Of a stretch of DNA of 35,609 nt, positions 17,252 to 25,504 are shown piece after piece; position 1 is the stretch's first letter; every line of letters begins with the position of its first letter. The stretch is from positions 1 to 35,609 of the forward strand of contig CAZJRS010000031.1 in the NCBI GenBank assembly GCA_964548585.1, given 5' to 3'. This DNA comes from Methanocella_A sp964548585. GTDB taxonomy: Archaea; Halobacteriota; Methanocellia; Methanocellales; Methanocellaceae. The notes below the pieces were generated by a model. That model was not told where the DNA came from. It saw only the letters and a program-made list of their open reading frames with translations, and did not search any database. The translations under genes were made by a program, and so were the position numbers.

Positions 17252-19666
17252 TCATTCCAGTGGCCTGTACTCTGCGTCCATGATCTCCCGGATGCGGGCG
17301 GCTGTCTTCGGTCCGACGCGTTCGACCGCCTGCAACTCTTCCTGTGAAGCGCTGGCGATCTTTTTCACGCTGCCGAAATGCCGTAGTAGATTTTTTGCGA
17401 TGACCGGGCCCACTTCGGAGATGGCCGAGACCAGGTACTCCTGCCGCTCTGGAAGCGTCTGGCTGGATTTCTGGGCGTGCGGGTGAATGCTTCTTTTCCG
17501 ATCCATCTGCTCCCGCCGGGCGATGGTGTAGATGTACGACGCGGTCTCACCCTCGTCTGCGGTGAATAAAACCGGAACGCCGAAGTCGACGGAGATCGAG
17601 GCGATGATCCCCTGAATAGCAGCAGGGCTGATCCGCCGTTTCGTGTACAAGCCGGATCCTTCGATGATCAGCATCGGGCGCAGGAACTCGTGCTTCATGT
17701 TGATGATCTGCTCGAACATGCCCCGGTTCGGGTCGAAGATCGTGCTGAGAAAGTCGTCCGTCGTCTTTCGCTCGATGCATACGCGGTCAGATAACACGTA
17801 GTCCCCGACCTCCAGGGTGCGGACGTCGAACTTAGCGCCGAGCTCTTCGAGCTTTTTAACCACAGGAGAGCGGAGTTCCCGGCTGTCCACCAGTACGATG
17901 ACACCGTCTTCTTTACTTTCCCTGAACAGCTCCAGCTTTGCCTGACCTGTGCTCGCCTGCAGCTGAGGCTGCAGTAAAGGTTCGGGTGCGGGCTGCAAGC
18001 TGACCAACCCGCTGCCGCCTGTCCTCGCCGCGGCGTCTTCTGCAGGTGGCTCCTCAGGCAGGATATCGTCAAGCACATCGTGCACAGGGAGAGCCGCCAT
18101 GGAGGTACCCGCGAGCAGGCTCTCCATGCCCTGCCCATCCTTCATGTTCTGCATCGTTTTGTACATTTTCTTCTCCTTGCTCTGGCTCGATCGGTAGGCG
18201 GCTTCGTCCCTCGTACCCTTCGAGATCAGCACGATCACCCGTCCGATCGTGTTCCGGCCCGTCCGGCCCCGGCGCTGGATACTTCTGATCTCGGAGGGTA
18301 CGGGCTCGTAGAAGAGTACCATGTCGGTAGATGGGATATCCAGGCCTTCCTCTGCGACTGATGTCGCGATAAGAGTGTTGTACTCGCCGGACCGGAACTT
18401 GTCGAGGATCTCCACCTGCTTCTTCTGTGACAGGCCCTTGTCGTTCAGTTTAGATGCCTGGCCCACGAATCGCACGGGCTTGATGCCCTCGACCCCTGCC
18501 AGCCTCTGCACCACGACTTCTGCCGTGTCCCGGAAGTTCGTGAACACGATGACCTTCGAAGAGGGATTTTCCCGTAGCTGCTCCAGCACGATCTCCACTA
18601 CCTTCTCGGTCTTGGGGTTCACCTCATCAGTCTCGTCCGTCACCTTCATCGCGTGCTGGAGCCGGGCATCTTCAAACAGCCGCCTCGTCGCTTTGCTCCC
18701 GCCCTTGGTCGTGGCCTCCTCGCGCATTCTGTCGAAATACCTGCGCAGCGGGAGCACGCCCTGGGTCTGGATGAGATCGACGGCATGTCCGACCTTCATG
18801 ATCTCCGCCAGGACGGAGATCGCCTTGTAGCTCTCGGGGCTGCCTCCCTTTGCGATATCCGCCTGGAGCTTCTGCTGTAAAAGCAACAGTTCCTTCTTGT
18901 TCAGGGCCATGTTCTTCGAGTAGATCACGCCCATCTCGAAGAGCTTCTTCAGCCGGTCTTCGATGATCACCTCAAGCAAAATCCGGATCACGTTGGACTT
19001 ATCGGGCACGTCCACCCGGATCCATTCCACGTCCTTGTCATAGATGTATGGGGCGACGTCCGAGTCGTTCTCGGTCTTGACTTCCACCCGCTCTGCGAAG
19101 ATGTTCTCTTTGACCTCGGTGATCTTCTCGGTGGTGCTCCCGGGGGATGCCGTGATGCCCAGAATCAGCGGGCTCTTCGCTTCTTCCATGTATCGCTTCG
19201 CGATATACACGTAAGCATAGTTCCCCGTTGCCCGGTGGGCCTCGTCGAAGGTGACGTGGACCACGTCCTCCAGGGTGAAGCGCCTGCACAGAAGATCGTT
19301 CTCGATGACCTGTGGGGTGGACACGATCACTCTGGCCTGCTTCCACAGCTCGCAGCGCTCCGCGGGAGGCGTGCTGCCCGTGAACACGACGATCTGTTCC
19401 GGGTCGATGTCCATGACCTTCCTGAAGAATGAAGCGTGCTGCTCTACCAGCGGCTTGGTTGGAGAGAGCATGAGTACTTTACCGTTTTCATGCAGTTGCA
19501 AGCGGTTTAAGATGACCAGCAGGGCTATGATCGTCTTCCCGAGCCCGGTGGGCAGGACTATAAGGCTCGACTTATCCAGCGCTTTCTCCGAGAGCGTTTC
19601 CTGGTAGGAGCGGCTCGAAACGGTATCCGGCACCAGCAGCGGATGACTGACAAAGCCTGAGGACAT
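17252..19666 (-). CDS. hef: Hef: FANCM-type helicase fused to XPF/ERCC4 nuclease
   Basis: The product has 804 residues. The SF2 helicase part shows Walker A PTGLGKT at 39-45, DEAH at 141-144, SPGSTTEK, and a C-terminal helicase half with VIVFTNFRDTAEVVVQRL, TSVAEEGLDIPSTDMVLFYEPVPSEIRSIQRRGRTGR. A Pro/Ala-rich linker (about 525-580) joins it to an ERCC4 nuclease domain starting at 589, with the catalytic ERKTTDDF at 632-639. Two helix-hairpin-helix motifs are at about 745-800. All key residues are present, so it should be active. Hef unwinds and cuts stalled or branched replication forks. A TATA element ACTTATATATCA near 19702 lies 36 bases before the ATG, giving a leader of about 10 bases. 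It is independent of the upstream methyltransferase. Confidence 0.96.
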   Translation of the reverse strand: MSSGFVSHPLLVPDTVSSRSYQETLSEKALDKSSLIVLPTGLGKTIIALLVILNRLQLHENGKVLMLSPTKPLVEQHASFFRKVMDIDPEQIVVFTGSTPPAERCELWKQARVIVSTPQVIENDLLCRRFTLEDVVHVTFDEAHRATGNYAYVYIAKRYMEEAKSPLILGITASPGSTTEKITEVKENIFAERVEVKTENDSDVAPYIYDKDVEWIRVDVPDKSNVIRILLEVIIEDRLKKLFEMGVIYSKNMALNKKELLLLQQKLQADIAKGGSPESYKAISVLAEIMKVGHAVDLIQTQGVLPLRRYFDRMREEATTKGGSKATRRLFEDARLQHAMKVTDETDEVNPKTEKVVEIVLEQLRENPSSKVIVFTNFRDTAEVVVQRLAGVEGIKPVRFVGQASKLNDKGLSQKKQVEILDKFRSGEYNTLIATSVAEEGLDIPSTDMVLFYEPVPSEIRSIQRRGRTGRNTIGRVIVLISKGTRDEAAYRSSQSKEKKMYKTMQNMKDGQGMESLLAGTSMAALPVHDVLDDILPEEPPAEDAAARTGGSGLVSLQPAPEPLLQPQLQASTGQAKLELFRESKEDGVIVLVDSRELRSPVVKKLEELGAKFDVRTLEVGDYVLSDRVCIERKTTDDFLSTIFDPNRGMFEQIINMKHEFLRPMLIIEGSGLYTKRRISPAAIQGIIASISVDFGVPVLFTADEGETASYIYTIARREQMDRKRSIHPHAQKSSQTLPERQEYLVSAISEVGPVIAKNLLRHFGSVKKIASASQEELQAVERVGPKTAARIREIMDAEYRPLE

Positions 19667-19695
19667 GTGTGTCTGTGGAAGTTTGGAGGGCGAGG

Positions 19696-19707
19696 TGATA
19701 TATAAGT
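19696..19707 (-). promoter_or_regulatory. TATA box of hef
   Basis: ACTTATATATCA on the minus strand, centred near 19702, predicts a start near 19676, ten bases before the hef ATG. Confidence 0.6.
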
Positions 19708-19757
19708 TGCTAGAGTGGGGCGAAAATATTGTAGGAATACAGGTTCTGCTGAAAGCC

Positions 19758-20525
19758 TCACCCCGGTTTCCGGGCCCTGAATAACCCGGAACCCAGCTCG
19801 CGAAGCAGACGGAGCCCGGTAAAGGTATTTTTCTTCTGCCGGGCTTTTCTGACTTTAGGGTTCGTAACGCTCTTTACCAGCGCCGAGAGGTATCTTTTCC
19901 ATCCATCGGTTCGTACTGGTGTGAAGAGTGATACATCGATCAAGTCGATGCGCTTCGAATCAGAGCTGATATCGATAAATCCGGCATCGTTTAATGCAGA
20001 GCACCATTGGTCCGCGGTCAGTATTGTCGGTCGAAACCCAAAGAAAGCGGCCAGCTGGTCTACCATATCACCAGAGATCGGCCTCTCCGAGGTCAGCTCG
20101 TTAAACCCCAGCCTGCCGCCGGGCTTAAGCACCCGGTGTAGCTCGGCAATCACAGTAGAGACATCGCAAAAAATCAGCACCGACTCCACTAGCGCCGCAT
20201 CGAACGATCCATCCTTGAACGGCAGGCGATGGGCATCACCGGCAACCAGCCGAACTGCATTTGTGACGCCTTCCAGGAGAGCCCTCTTCTGGGTCCAGGT
20301 GAGCATTCCGGGCCTAAGGTCTGCCGCTACAACGTCTGCATTATGCCGTTTAGCAATGAGGCATGCGGTGTGCCCTGTTCCGCAGCCTAAGTCCAGCACA
20401 CGTTCTCCAGGGCTGATGCCAAGCTGTCCAATTAAGGCTTTAGTCCCGGCAGTTCCTCCCGGGTGGCTGGTGATGCCAATATGCTCCAGCAACTCGAGAT
20501 ATTCGGTGCTGCTGCTCTCTGCCAT
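19758..20525 (-). CDS. Class I SAM-dependent methyltransferase
   Basis: The product has 255 residues. Motif I is ERVLDLGCGTGH at 41-52, followed by ADVVAADLRPGM (acidic residue binding the ribose), LVAGDAHRLPFKDGSFDAALVESVL, and LHRVLKPGGRLGFNE. These are the Methyltransf_11 landmarks. The C-terminal 90 residues, basic near the end (RKARQKKNTF), may define the substrate, which cannot be inferred. The gene starts 16 bases after the stop of the dolichol-kinase-like gene in the glyS operon, and no SD precedes it. A polyprenyl or lipid substrate is possible from context but speculative. Confidence 0.87.
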   Translation of the reverse strand: MAESSSTEYLELLEHIGITSHPGGTAGTKALIGQLGISPGERVLDLGCGTGHTACLIAKRHNADVVAADLRPGMLTWTQKRALLEGVTNAVRLVAGDAHRLPFKDGSFDAALVESVLIFCDVSTVIAELHRVLKPGGRLGFNELTSERPISGDMVDQLAAFFGFRPTILTADQWCSALNDAGFIDISSDSKRIDLIDVSLFTPVRTDGWKRYLSALVKSVTNPKVRKARQKKNTFTGLRLLRELGSGLFRARKPG

Positions 20526-20528
20526 GTA

Positions 20529-20544
20529 TAGCGTTTAAACGCTA
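20529..20544. promoter_or_regulatory. 16-bp perfect palindrome before the methyltransferase start
   Basis: TAGCGTTTAAACGCTA ends 4 bases before the methyltransferase ATG and includes the stop codon of the upstream gene. It could be an operator, a hairpin hiding the start, or chance. Confidence 0.35.
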
Positions 20545-21234
20545 CAGAATAATATTAGATAGCAGCGTTGTCAGCGTCATTAAAAAACCGGCGAGCAGCG
20601 GTATGGACAGGTTGTCGTCGATCACGAAGCCCAGGAATCGCCATGGGAAGCAGTCGGCGATCACGGCGCCCAGAGCACCGGCACCGATGGCGGCCAGCGA
20701 TAGGGTCGGATAAAACAGCAGGCCCAGGGCTGAGCACACGACAAACATCACCGCCATCAGGACCGGTGATTTGGGATGGCTCAGGACGTACCCCGTATCG
20801 CTGATGATCCTCGATGTGATGCCTTTTTTCTCAGTGTCTTCCTGCCTGACGTCCGCCATCCGGCGGCCCAGGTACATGGATAGCAGCACGCCGGCCATCC
20901 CGGTTACTGCGTCACCTACGACCAGGCATAACATCGCGGCTATGGCGATCGTCTTCTCGAAGAGCAGTACAGTTAAAAACAGCGAGACGGCTGCGAAGAA
21001 GTAGCCGCTCAGCCGGCGGGCTTCCGATTGTCGCATGAAGTCGGTGCGGAATACGTCCCGGCCACGCAAGCGTCTATACTCCAGAAACCCTGCGCCCAGT
21101 ATACATAAGAACAGCGCGATGAGCATCCACTCTCTCGCCACGAAAAAGAAATAAGCGGCAGGGATCACGCATCCCGCGATGTGGAACGCTTTCCTGCCCA
21201 GCTCTTTGAAGAACAGCTTGCTGTCGAACGGCAT
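20542..21234 (-). CDS. Dolichol kinase/phytol kinase-like membrane protein (SEC59 family)
   Basis: The product has 230 residues with about six membrane helices. It begins KELGRKAFHIAGCVIPAAYFF, the ELxRKxxH start common in the SEC59/COG0170 family. AMLCLVVGDAVTGMAGVLLS then carries the conserved GDA..G motif, KKGITSRIISDTGYVL a polar loop, and AVIADCFPWRFLGFVIDDNLSIPLLAG the conserved C-terminal stretch (family pattern E-x(3-6)-DN-x(2)-P). Family members use CTP to phosphorylate polyprenols or related lipids, or transfer CMP to phospholipids. In archaea a role in dolichol phosphate or lipid recycling is likely. The ATG shares its A with the glyS stop (TGATG), so it is translationally coupled to glyS. 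Confidence 0.82.
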   Translation of the reverse strand: MPFDSKLFFKELGRKAFHIAGCVIPAAYFFFVAREWMLIALFLCILGAGFLEYRRLRGRDVFRTDFMRQSEARRLSGYFFAAVSLFLTVLLFEKTIAIAAMLCLVVGDAVTGMAGVLLSMYLGRRMADVRQEDTEKKGITSRIISDTGYVLSHPKSPVLMAVMFVVCSALGLLFYPTLSLAAIGAGALGAVIADCFPWRFLGFVIDDNLSIPLLAGFLMTLTTLLSNIIL

Positions 21235-22976
21235 CAGCTGGCCTTAACCTTGGTACCGTATCCGTCGAGCGGCTTGCCAGAGGACAGCAGCTCGCCGAGC
21301 AAGTCTGCCAGTCCGTCTACAGGATACCTGATCTGAGCCATGCTGTCTCGGTCACGGATGGTGACAGTGCCGTCTTCCATGGTCTGGTGGTCGACAGTGA
21401 CGCAGTAGGGGGTGCCAGCCTCATCGTTGCGGCGGTACCTCTTGCCGATCGTGCCGGACTCGTCGTACTCGGCGAAGTAGCCGACCGCTTTCAGGTCTCT
21501 GGTCATCTCAGTGGCCTTTCCCGCAAGGGGCTCCTTACTGAGCAGCGGCAGTACCGCCACTGTGATCGGCGCCACTTTGCGGTCGAACCGCATCACGATA
21601 CGCTCTTCGTCCTCGACCATCTCTTCGGCAAAGGCGTGCTCCAGCACGGAATAGAGAATCCGGTCGATGCCGTAGGAAGGCTCGACTACGTGAGGGACGA
21701 CGTTCTCCCCGGAGATCTCGACATCGGTCGTCTTGTGCTCGAACAGGTCGCTACCTATGACGATCTCCTCTCCATCTATATTCAATATGACTTCGGGCCT
21801 GTCCAGCTCTTCCGGCTTCATGGCCTTGAGCGCTGCCATGATCTTACCGGCTTTGCCCTTGAACTTCGGCCCGATGACGCCCATGTTCGGTGTCACGAAG
21901 GTCTTCTTGACCTTCATCGGGGTCTCGAACGGGATAAAGACCGACATGTCGACCTCACTGCGCTTCTGGTGTGCGGTCAGGTCGTAGCTTGTCCGGTCTG
22001 CGATACCTACGATCTCTACCCACTTGAACCGGTCCAGCAGGACTTCCGCGTCCCAGCAGTCCGTGGCGTAGTGGGCGCGCTCCGTGGTCATGTGCTGGCG
22101 GAACCGTAGCCTCTTACCGTCGATGCCCACGGCGACCAGGAACTGGTAGGTTAGCGCTACGTAGTAGGCGAGGTACTCGTTAGCGATCGTGCCCTTGGCC
22201 ACGGCATCGCCCACGGTCATGGGCTTGGGCTCGCCGCCGGTCAGCTGTGCATCCTCGTCGTACAAGGGGAGCACCAGATCTTTAACGGCAGCAAAGTTCG
22301 GGTGCTGGTTCTTGAACTGGGGGTTGACGAAGACCTCGGCCTCCGCCTGGGTGAACTCCCTGAGGCGGATGACGCCCTGTCTGGGCGAGATCTCGTTCCT
22401 GAACGATTTCCCGATCTGGGTGGCGCCGAAGGGCAGCTTTTCCCTGTAGAACCGCAGCAGCCGGGGGAAGTCCACGAACATGCCCTGGGCGGTTTCGGGC
22501 CGCATGTAGCCCTTCTTTTTCTGGCCCGGGCCGATCCACGTGGAGAACATCAGGTTGAAGTCGTAGACGTCGCCCAGGTCGCCGCCGCATTCCGGGCACT
22601 TGATGTGGTGCTGGTGGATGAGCTCGGTCATCTGCTCTTTCTTCAGGCCGTCCGGGATATCCATCTCGCCCTTGATCACGTGGTCTGCCCTGAATGACTC
22701 CTTACACTTCTGGCAAATGGTCATTGGGTCGGCGAAGCCGCCCACGTGGCCCGAGGCCTCGAAAATCGCTTCAACGCCGATGGTCGGGGCCTCGATCTCA
22801 TAGAAGCCCTCGCCCACACAGTAGAACTTGCGCCATGTATCCTCGATCTTCCGCTTCAGCGTGGCACCGAGCGGGCCGTAGTCGTAAAAGCCGGAGGCGC
22901 CGCCGTATATCTCGAACGACGGCCAGATAAAGCCCCGGTTCTTGGCGAGCTCGAACACCTTGTCGTACTTGTCCAT
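21234..22976 (-). CDS. glyS: Glycine--tRNA ligase, archaeal/eukaryotic alpha2 type
   Basis: The product has 580 residues from the ATG at 22976, beginning MDKYDKVFELAKNRGFIWPS and EIYGGASGFYDYGPLGATLKRKIE, the standard N-terminus. The frame continues 15 codons upstream, but GAGGT sits 6 bases before 22976. Two CxxC pairs (CQKC and CPEC) in the N-terminal insertion suggest a zinc site. Class II motif 2 is in KSFRNEISPRQGVIRLREFTQAEAEVF, motif 3 in VEPSYGIDRILYSVLEHAF, and the C-terminal anticodon-binding domain is PITVAVLPLLSKEPLAGKATEM. It charges tRNA-Gly. It leads an operon with the kinase-like and methyltransferase genes. Confidence 0.96.
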   Translation of the reverse strand: MDKYDKVFELAKNRGFIWPSFEIYGGASGFYDYGPLGATLKRKIEDTWRKFYCVGEGFYEIEAPTIGVEAIFEASGHVGGFADPMTICQKCKESFRADHVIKGEMDIPDGLKKEQMTELIHQHHIKCPECGGDLGDVYDFNLMFSTWIGPGQKKKGYMRPETAQGMFVDFPRLLRFYREKLPFGATQIGKSFRNEISPRQGVIRLREFTQAEAEVFVNPQFKNQHPNFAAVKDLVLPLYDEDAQLTGGEPKPMTVGDAVAKGTIANEYLAYYVALTYQFLVAVGIDGKRLRFRQHMTTERAHYATDCWDAEVLLDRFKWVEIVGIADRTSYDLTAHQKRSEVDMSVFIPFETPMKVKKTFVTPNMGVIGPKFKGKAGKIMAALKAMKPEELDRPEVILNIDGEEIVIGSDLFEHKTTDVEISGENVVPHVVEPSYGIDRILYSVLEHAFAEEMVEDEERIVMRFDRKVAPITVAVLPLLSKEPLAGKATEMTRDLKAVGYFAEYDESGTIGKRYRRNDEAGTPYCVTVDHQTMEDGTVTIRDRDSMAQIRYPVDGLADLLGELLSSGKPLDGYGTKVKAS

Positions 22977-23023
22977 ATTGATACCTCGATGATCGTTAAC
23001 GCACAACAAAAGAGTGTACAACC

Positions 23024-23037
23024 GGATATATTTTTTT
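23024..23037 (-). promoter_or_regulatory. TATA box of the glyS operon
   Basis: AAAAAAATATATCC on the minus strand predicts a start near 23003 and a leader of about 27 bases, which includes the GAGGT site. It supports 22976 as the true start. Confidence 0.6.
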
Positions 23038-23214
23038 ATGGTTCCGGCGGTACAGCGTCAAAAACAGAAGTAGCGACATCAGCCGCCATCACAATGATCT
23101 GTAGGATTATGCTTACAGCCAACAACATGATGCCTCAGCAGCTATACGGGCACTCTGGGTCGAGAGCGCCCCGCATAGCGGCCAGCCCCACATTCTCAGC
23201 CTATCGGTATAAGC

Positions 23215-23643
23215 TTAAATGACAACCTTGCTTTCTTCCGTCTGTCCGCCGGACAGCATGGTGCTCGGGTCGACGTTGAACATGTCCTTGAAGGCGTTCG
23301 GGTTGAACCTGAGCCTGAGCTTCGGCCTGCCCGGGCCCTTGTTGTGCATGGACTCAGTATATATGAGACCGGCGCGCCGCATCTCATAGATCCGCCTGGA
23401 GAAAGTCTCAACGCTCGCGATGCCGAGCTCCAGCCCGTCTTCCCGGAGGTCCTTGTATAGCATGTTGCTGTTCGCGCATGCCAGTATGAACACCGAGGTC
23501 GAGTCGCGGAACGTGTTCTTGATAGCACTGAACCGTGGCTGGTTAACCTGGTTCATCATATTCACGAAGTTGTTGGCTATCTCATCACCACACAACTTCC
23601 TGATATTATCTACCAATTCCTGAGAAGTGGAATTTTTGGTCAT
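23215..23643 (-). CDS. Small winged-helix transcriptional regulator
   Basis: The product has 142 residues from the ATG at 23643. The frame continues 19 codons upstream, but that segment overlaps the promoter. After an N-terminal helical part (STSQELVDNIRKLCGDEIANNFVNMM), residues 45-120 form a winged helix: STSVFILACANSNMLYKDLR, LGIASVETFSRRIYEMRRAGLIYTES, and a basic wing KGPGRPKLRLRFNP. The RxGRP-like basic wing would contact DNA. It resembles archaeal ArsR/TrmB-like regulators, but I do not recognise a named family. It stands alone, upstream of and in the same direction as the glyS operon, whose promoter lies beyond its 3' end. Confidence 0.8.
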   Translation of the reverse strand: MTKNSTSQELVDNIRKLCGDEIANNFVNMMNQVNQPRFSAIKNTFRDSTSVFILACANSNMLYKDLREDGLELGIASVETFSRRIYEMRRAGLIYTESMHNKGPGRPKLRLRFNPNAFKDMFNVDPSTMLSGGQTEESKVVI

Positions 23644-23664
23644 ATGTAATATGCAGGTTTTTTT

Positions 23665-23679
23665 GGATTTAAATATTCC
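23665..23679 (-). promoter_or_regulatory. TATA box of the small winged-helix gene
   Basis: GGAATATTTAAATCC, itself nearly palindromic, is centred about 28 bases before the ATG at 23643, which predicts a leaderless message and decides this start over the upstream ones. Confidence 0.6.
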
Positions 23680-23871
23680 GGCGATAGTAATATTTTTCAT
23701 ACTAATTCGGATGGGATTAAAAAAATCGTAAATAAATACAAGTTATAAGTATATTATCTTCGAGTTAATCGCTTATAAAAAGATAAGTCGACATTATACA
23801 CTTTATCTCACGACAGTAAAAAGATACGTCTGCACGGTGGAAAATAGTGTTTAATGAGTGGCAGTAATAAC

Positions 23872-23887
23872 AAAAAAGTATATATGA
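23872..23887 (+). promoter_or_regulatory. TATA box of the thioredoxin-fold gene
   Basis: AAAAAAGTATATATGA, core centred near 23881, predicts a start near 23907, only 3 bases before the ATG at 23910. Confidence 0.6.
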
Positions 23888-23909
23888 CAATATCAAGGAC
23901 GCTCTCTAG

Positions 23910-24275
23910 ATGACTATGAGTGCACCGCTGGATGTGAAGCTTTTCGGTTATTACCCGGGCGCCAACTGTACGAAATGCGAACAGTCTCAGACCTGTGGCG
24001 GACAGGCCCACGACTGGGACTTCCAGGACATCAAGGCATCGTTGCTCTCCACCTATGGGGACCGCATTCATATATCGCTGATCAACGTCTTTTCCGCGGA
24101 AGTCAAAGAGTATCCCGAGGTCGTTGAGCACCTGAAGAACTACGGGCTGCGCATACCCATCCTGATGATCGAAGGCGAGATCGTCGCCTGCGGGGGAGAT
24201 GCGACTGAGGATATTGTACGGAAGGTCCTTGATTTCCTCCTCGCGGAGCAGGATAAGGAAGCGCAAAGCGCCTAG
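23910..24275 (+). CDS. Thioredoxin-fold protein with CxxC and extra cysteine
   Basis: The product has 121 residues; an ATG two codons later (23916) is equally possible in this apparently leaderless gene. VKLFGYYPGANCTKCEQSQTC places cysteines at 20, 23 and 29. The C-terminal part LRIPILMIEGEIVACGGD has the proline and Gly-rich strand expected of a thioredoxin fold. The middle (SLINVFSAEVKEYPEVVEHLKNYG) fits the intervening helices. It should do thiol-disulfide exchange or bind a metal in the cytoplasm; I cannot name a partner. The 55-base gap to the downstream nuclease-like gene on the same strand allows, but does not prove, a shared transcript. Confidence 0.78.
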   Translation: MTMSAPLDVKLFGYYPGANCTKCEQSQTCGGQAHDWDFQDIKASLLSTYGDRIHISLINVFSAEVKEYPEVVEHLKNYGLRIPILMIEGEIVACGGDATEDIVRKVLDFLLAEQDKEAQSA

Positions 24276-24330
24276 GCGAGGATACGAGTACGGAAAGCGT
24301 AAATAGTATCACAAGAATAGCAGCATCAGC

Positions 24331-25338
24331 ATGGATAGTACTAAAAGGCTGGTGGACATGGGCTTCCTGCCAATGCGCTACCAGACCAGCGGTGGCAACT
24401 ATAAGCCACATTTCTCGATCACATTCCGAAGTGGCGGCGAGCGCAGGACTTTTGGCATCGATACCACGAGAAACGGCCGAAAAGACGACCAGTACTTCCT
24501 GATCACGCATGCGCATTCGGACCATAATGGTAAGTCCGCCATGCTTTCCGAGCGGTCGGTCGCGTCGGATAAAACTGCTCTGACACTGCAACTCAGGCAC
24601 GATCAATATTTTAAGGGCACCACCTTCAAAGTAGGTGAAACCATCGACGTTGACGGCGTGAAGGTGAAGACCTACGACCCCGGCCACTCCATCGGCGCAA
24701 CTGCCTTTTTATGGGAGAACGACCAGGGAGTCAAAATACTCGTCACGGGAGACGTGAAGGATTACAGCAGACTGCCGAAGTGCGATGTCCTGGTCACGGA
24801 GGCCACCTATGGCAGCCCATCTGACCCTGGCTGTGTTTTCTGCGATGATGTTGATGGGTTCGCCGCCGCACTCAGCCACAAGAGAGTCGGTTTCGGGGCT
24901 TATGCATTCGGCAAGACACAGCGAGCCGTATCCATGATTAGAGAGCTTGGCTGCGATACCCCCATAGAAATGGATAAGAGCGCACTGCGTATCACCAGGC
25001 ACCTTCTGGGAGATGACGCAGGAGAGCTGGTAGAGCTAGGAGAGCTAGACGGGCGACTTTGTATCACTTCCCCGTGGCATCTTGGCCGGCTTCCGATGGG
25101 GATCAAAAAATTCGTACTGACAGGTCAGAAACACTACGAGCATCCGACCATCTGCATCAGCGACCATCTCGACTTCGGAGGCCTCAGAGACATGGTCTAC
25201 GCGGTTGACCCGGAACTGACGCTGGTATACCACCCGGAAGAAGGTAATTCGTCACTGTTCTCCGATTTTCTCAATCAGAACGGCAAGCAGTCGCTTACAC
25301 TGGCCGAGCTGTCCGGCGCCATTAGCGATGACTCATAA
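24331..25338 (+). CDS. Metallo-beta-lactamase/beta-CASP-fold nuclease-like protein (COG1236 type)
   Basis: The product has 335 residues. The metal motif HAHSDH is at 60-65, followed by YDPGHSIGATAFLW, ILVTGDVKD and DVLVTEATYGSP. The second half resembles a short beta-CASP segment: GAYAFGKTQRAVSMIREL, ICISDHLDFGGLRDMVYAVDPELTLVYHPEEG. These match exonuclease or mRNA 3'-end-processing-like proteins of the Ysh1/COG1236 group, including the ligase-associated DNA exonuclease type, so a zinc-dependent nuclease on RNA or DNA is likely. No ATP-dependent DNA ligase gene is adjacent. Full metal ligand sets appear present. Length is at the short end for beta-CASP proteins. Confidence 0.83.
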   Translation: MDSTKRLVDMGFLPMRYQTSGGNYKPHFSITFRSGGERRTFGIDTTRNGRKDDQYFLITHAHSDHNGKSAMLSERSVASDKTALTLQLRHDQYFKGTTFKVGETIDVDGVKVKTYDPGHSIGATAFLWENDQGVKILVTGDVKDYSRLPKCDVLVTEATYGSPSDPGCVFCDDVDGFAAALSHKRVGFGAYAFGKTQRAVSMIRELGCDTPIEMDKSALRITRHLLGDDAGELVELGELDGRLCITSPWHLGRLPMGIKKFVLTGQKHYEHPTICISDHLDFGGLRDMVYAVDPELTLVYHPEEGNSSLFSDFLNQNGKQSLTLAELSGAISDDS

Positions 25339-25340
25339 TT

Positions 25341-25387
25341 GCCCTGCAAACTAGTTACACAGGCCTGACAGGGCTTGTCTGTTTTTT
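25341..25387 (+). terminator. Hairpin and T run after the beta-lactamase-fold gene
   Basis: GCCCTG (25341-25346) can pair with CAGGGC (25369-25374), with TTGTCTGTTTTTT following to 25387. It starts 3 bases after the stop codon. Confidence 0.55.
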
Positions 25388-25443
25388 CCATAATCTTATA
25401 TAAAAGATAGGTAATTGATACTGATCACGCGATTGTGAGATAA

Positions 25444-25455
25444 GCTTTATATGGC
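25444..25455 (+). promoter_or_regulatory. TATA box of the PGF-CTERM gene
   Basis: GCTTTATATGGC predicts a start near 25476 and a leader of about 29 bases holding AAGGGG at 25491-25496, 8 bases before GTG 25505. Confidence 0.55.
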
Positions 25456-25504
25456 CCACACTCACATATGCGCATAATCCTGGAATATGGAAGGGGAATT
25501 TATC

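Noticed and set aside
23023..23214. Possible small gene between glyS and the winged-helix gene
   Set aside because: No frame has a start with a ribosome-binding site; the stretch holds the glyS promoter and nothing else that I can support.
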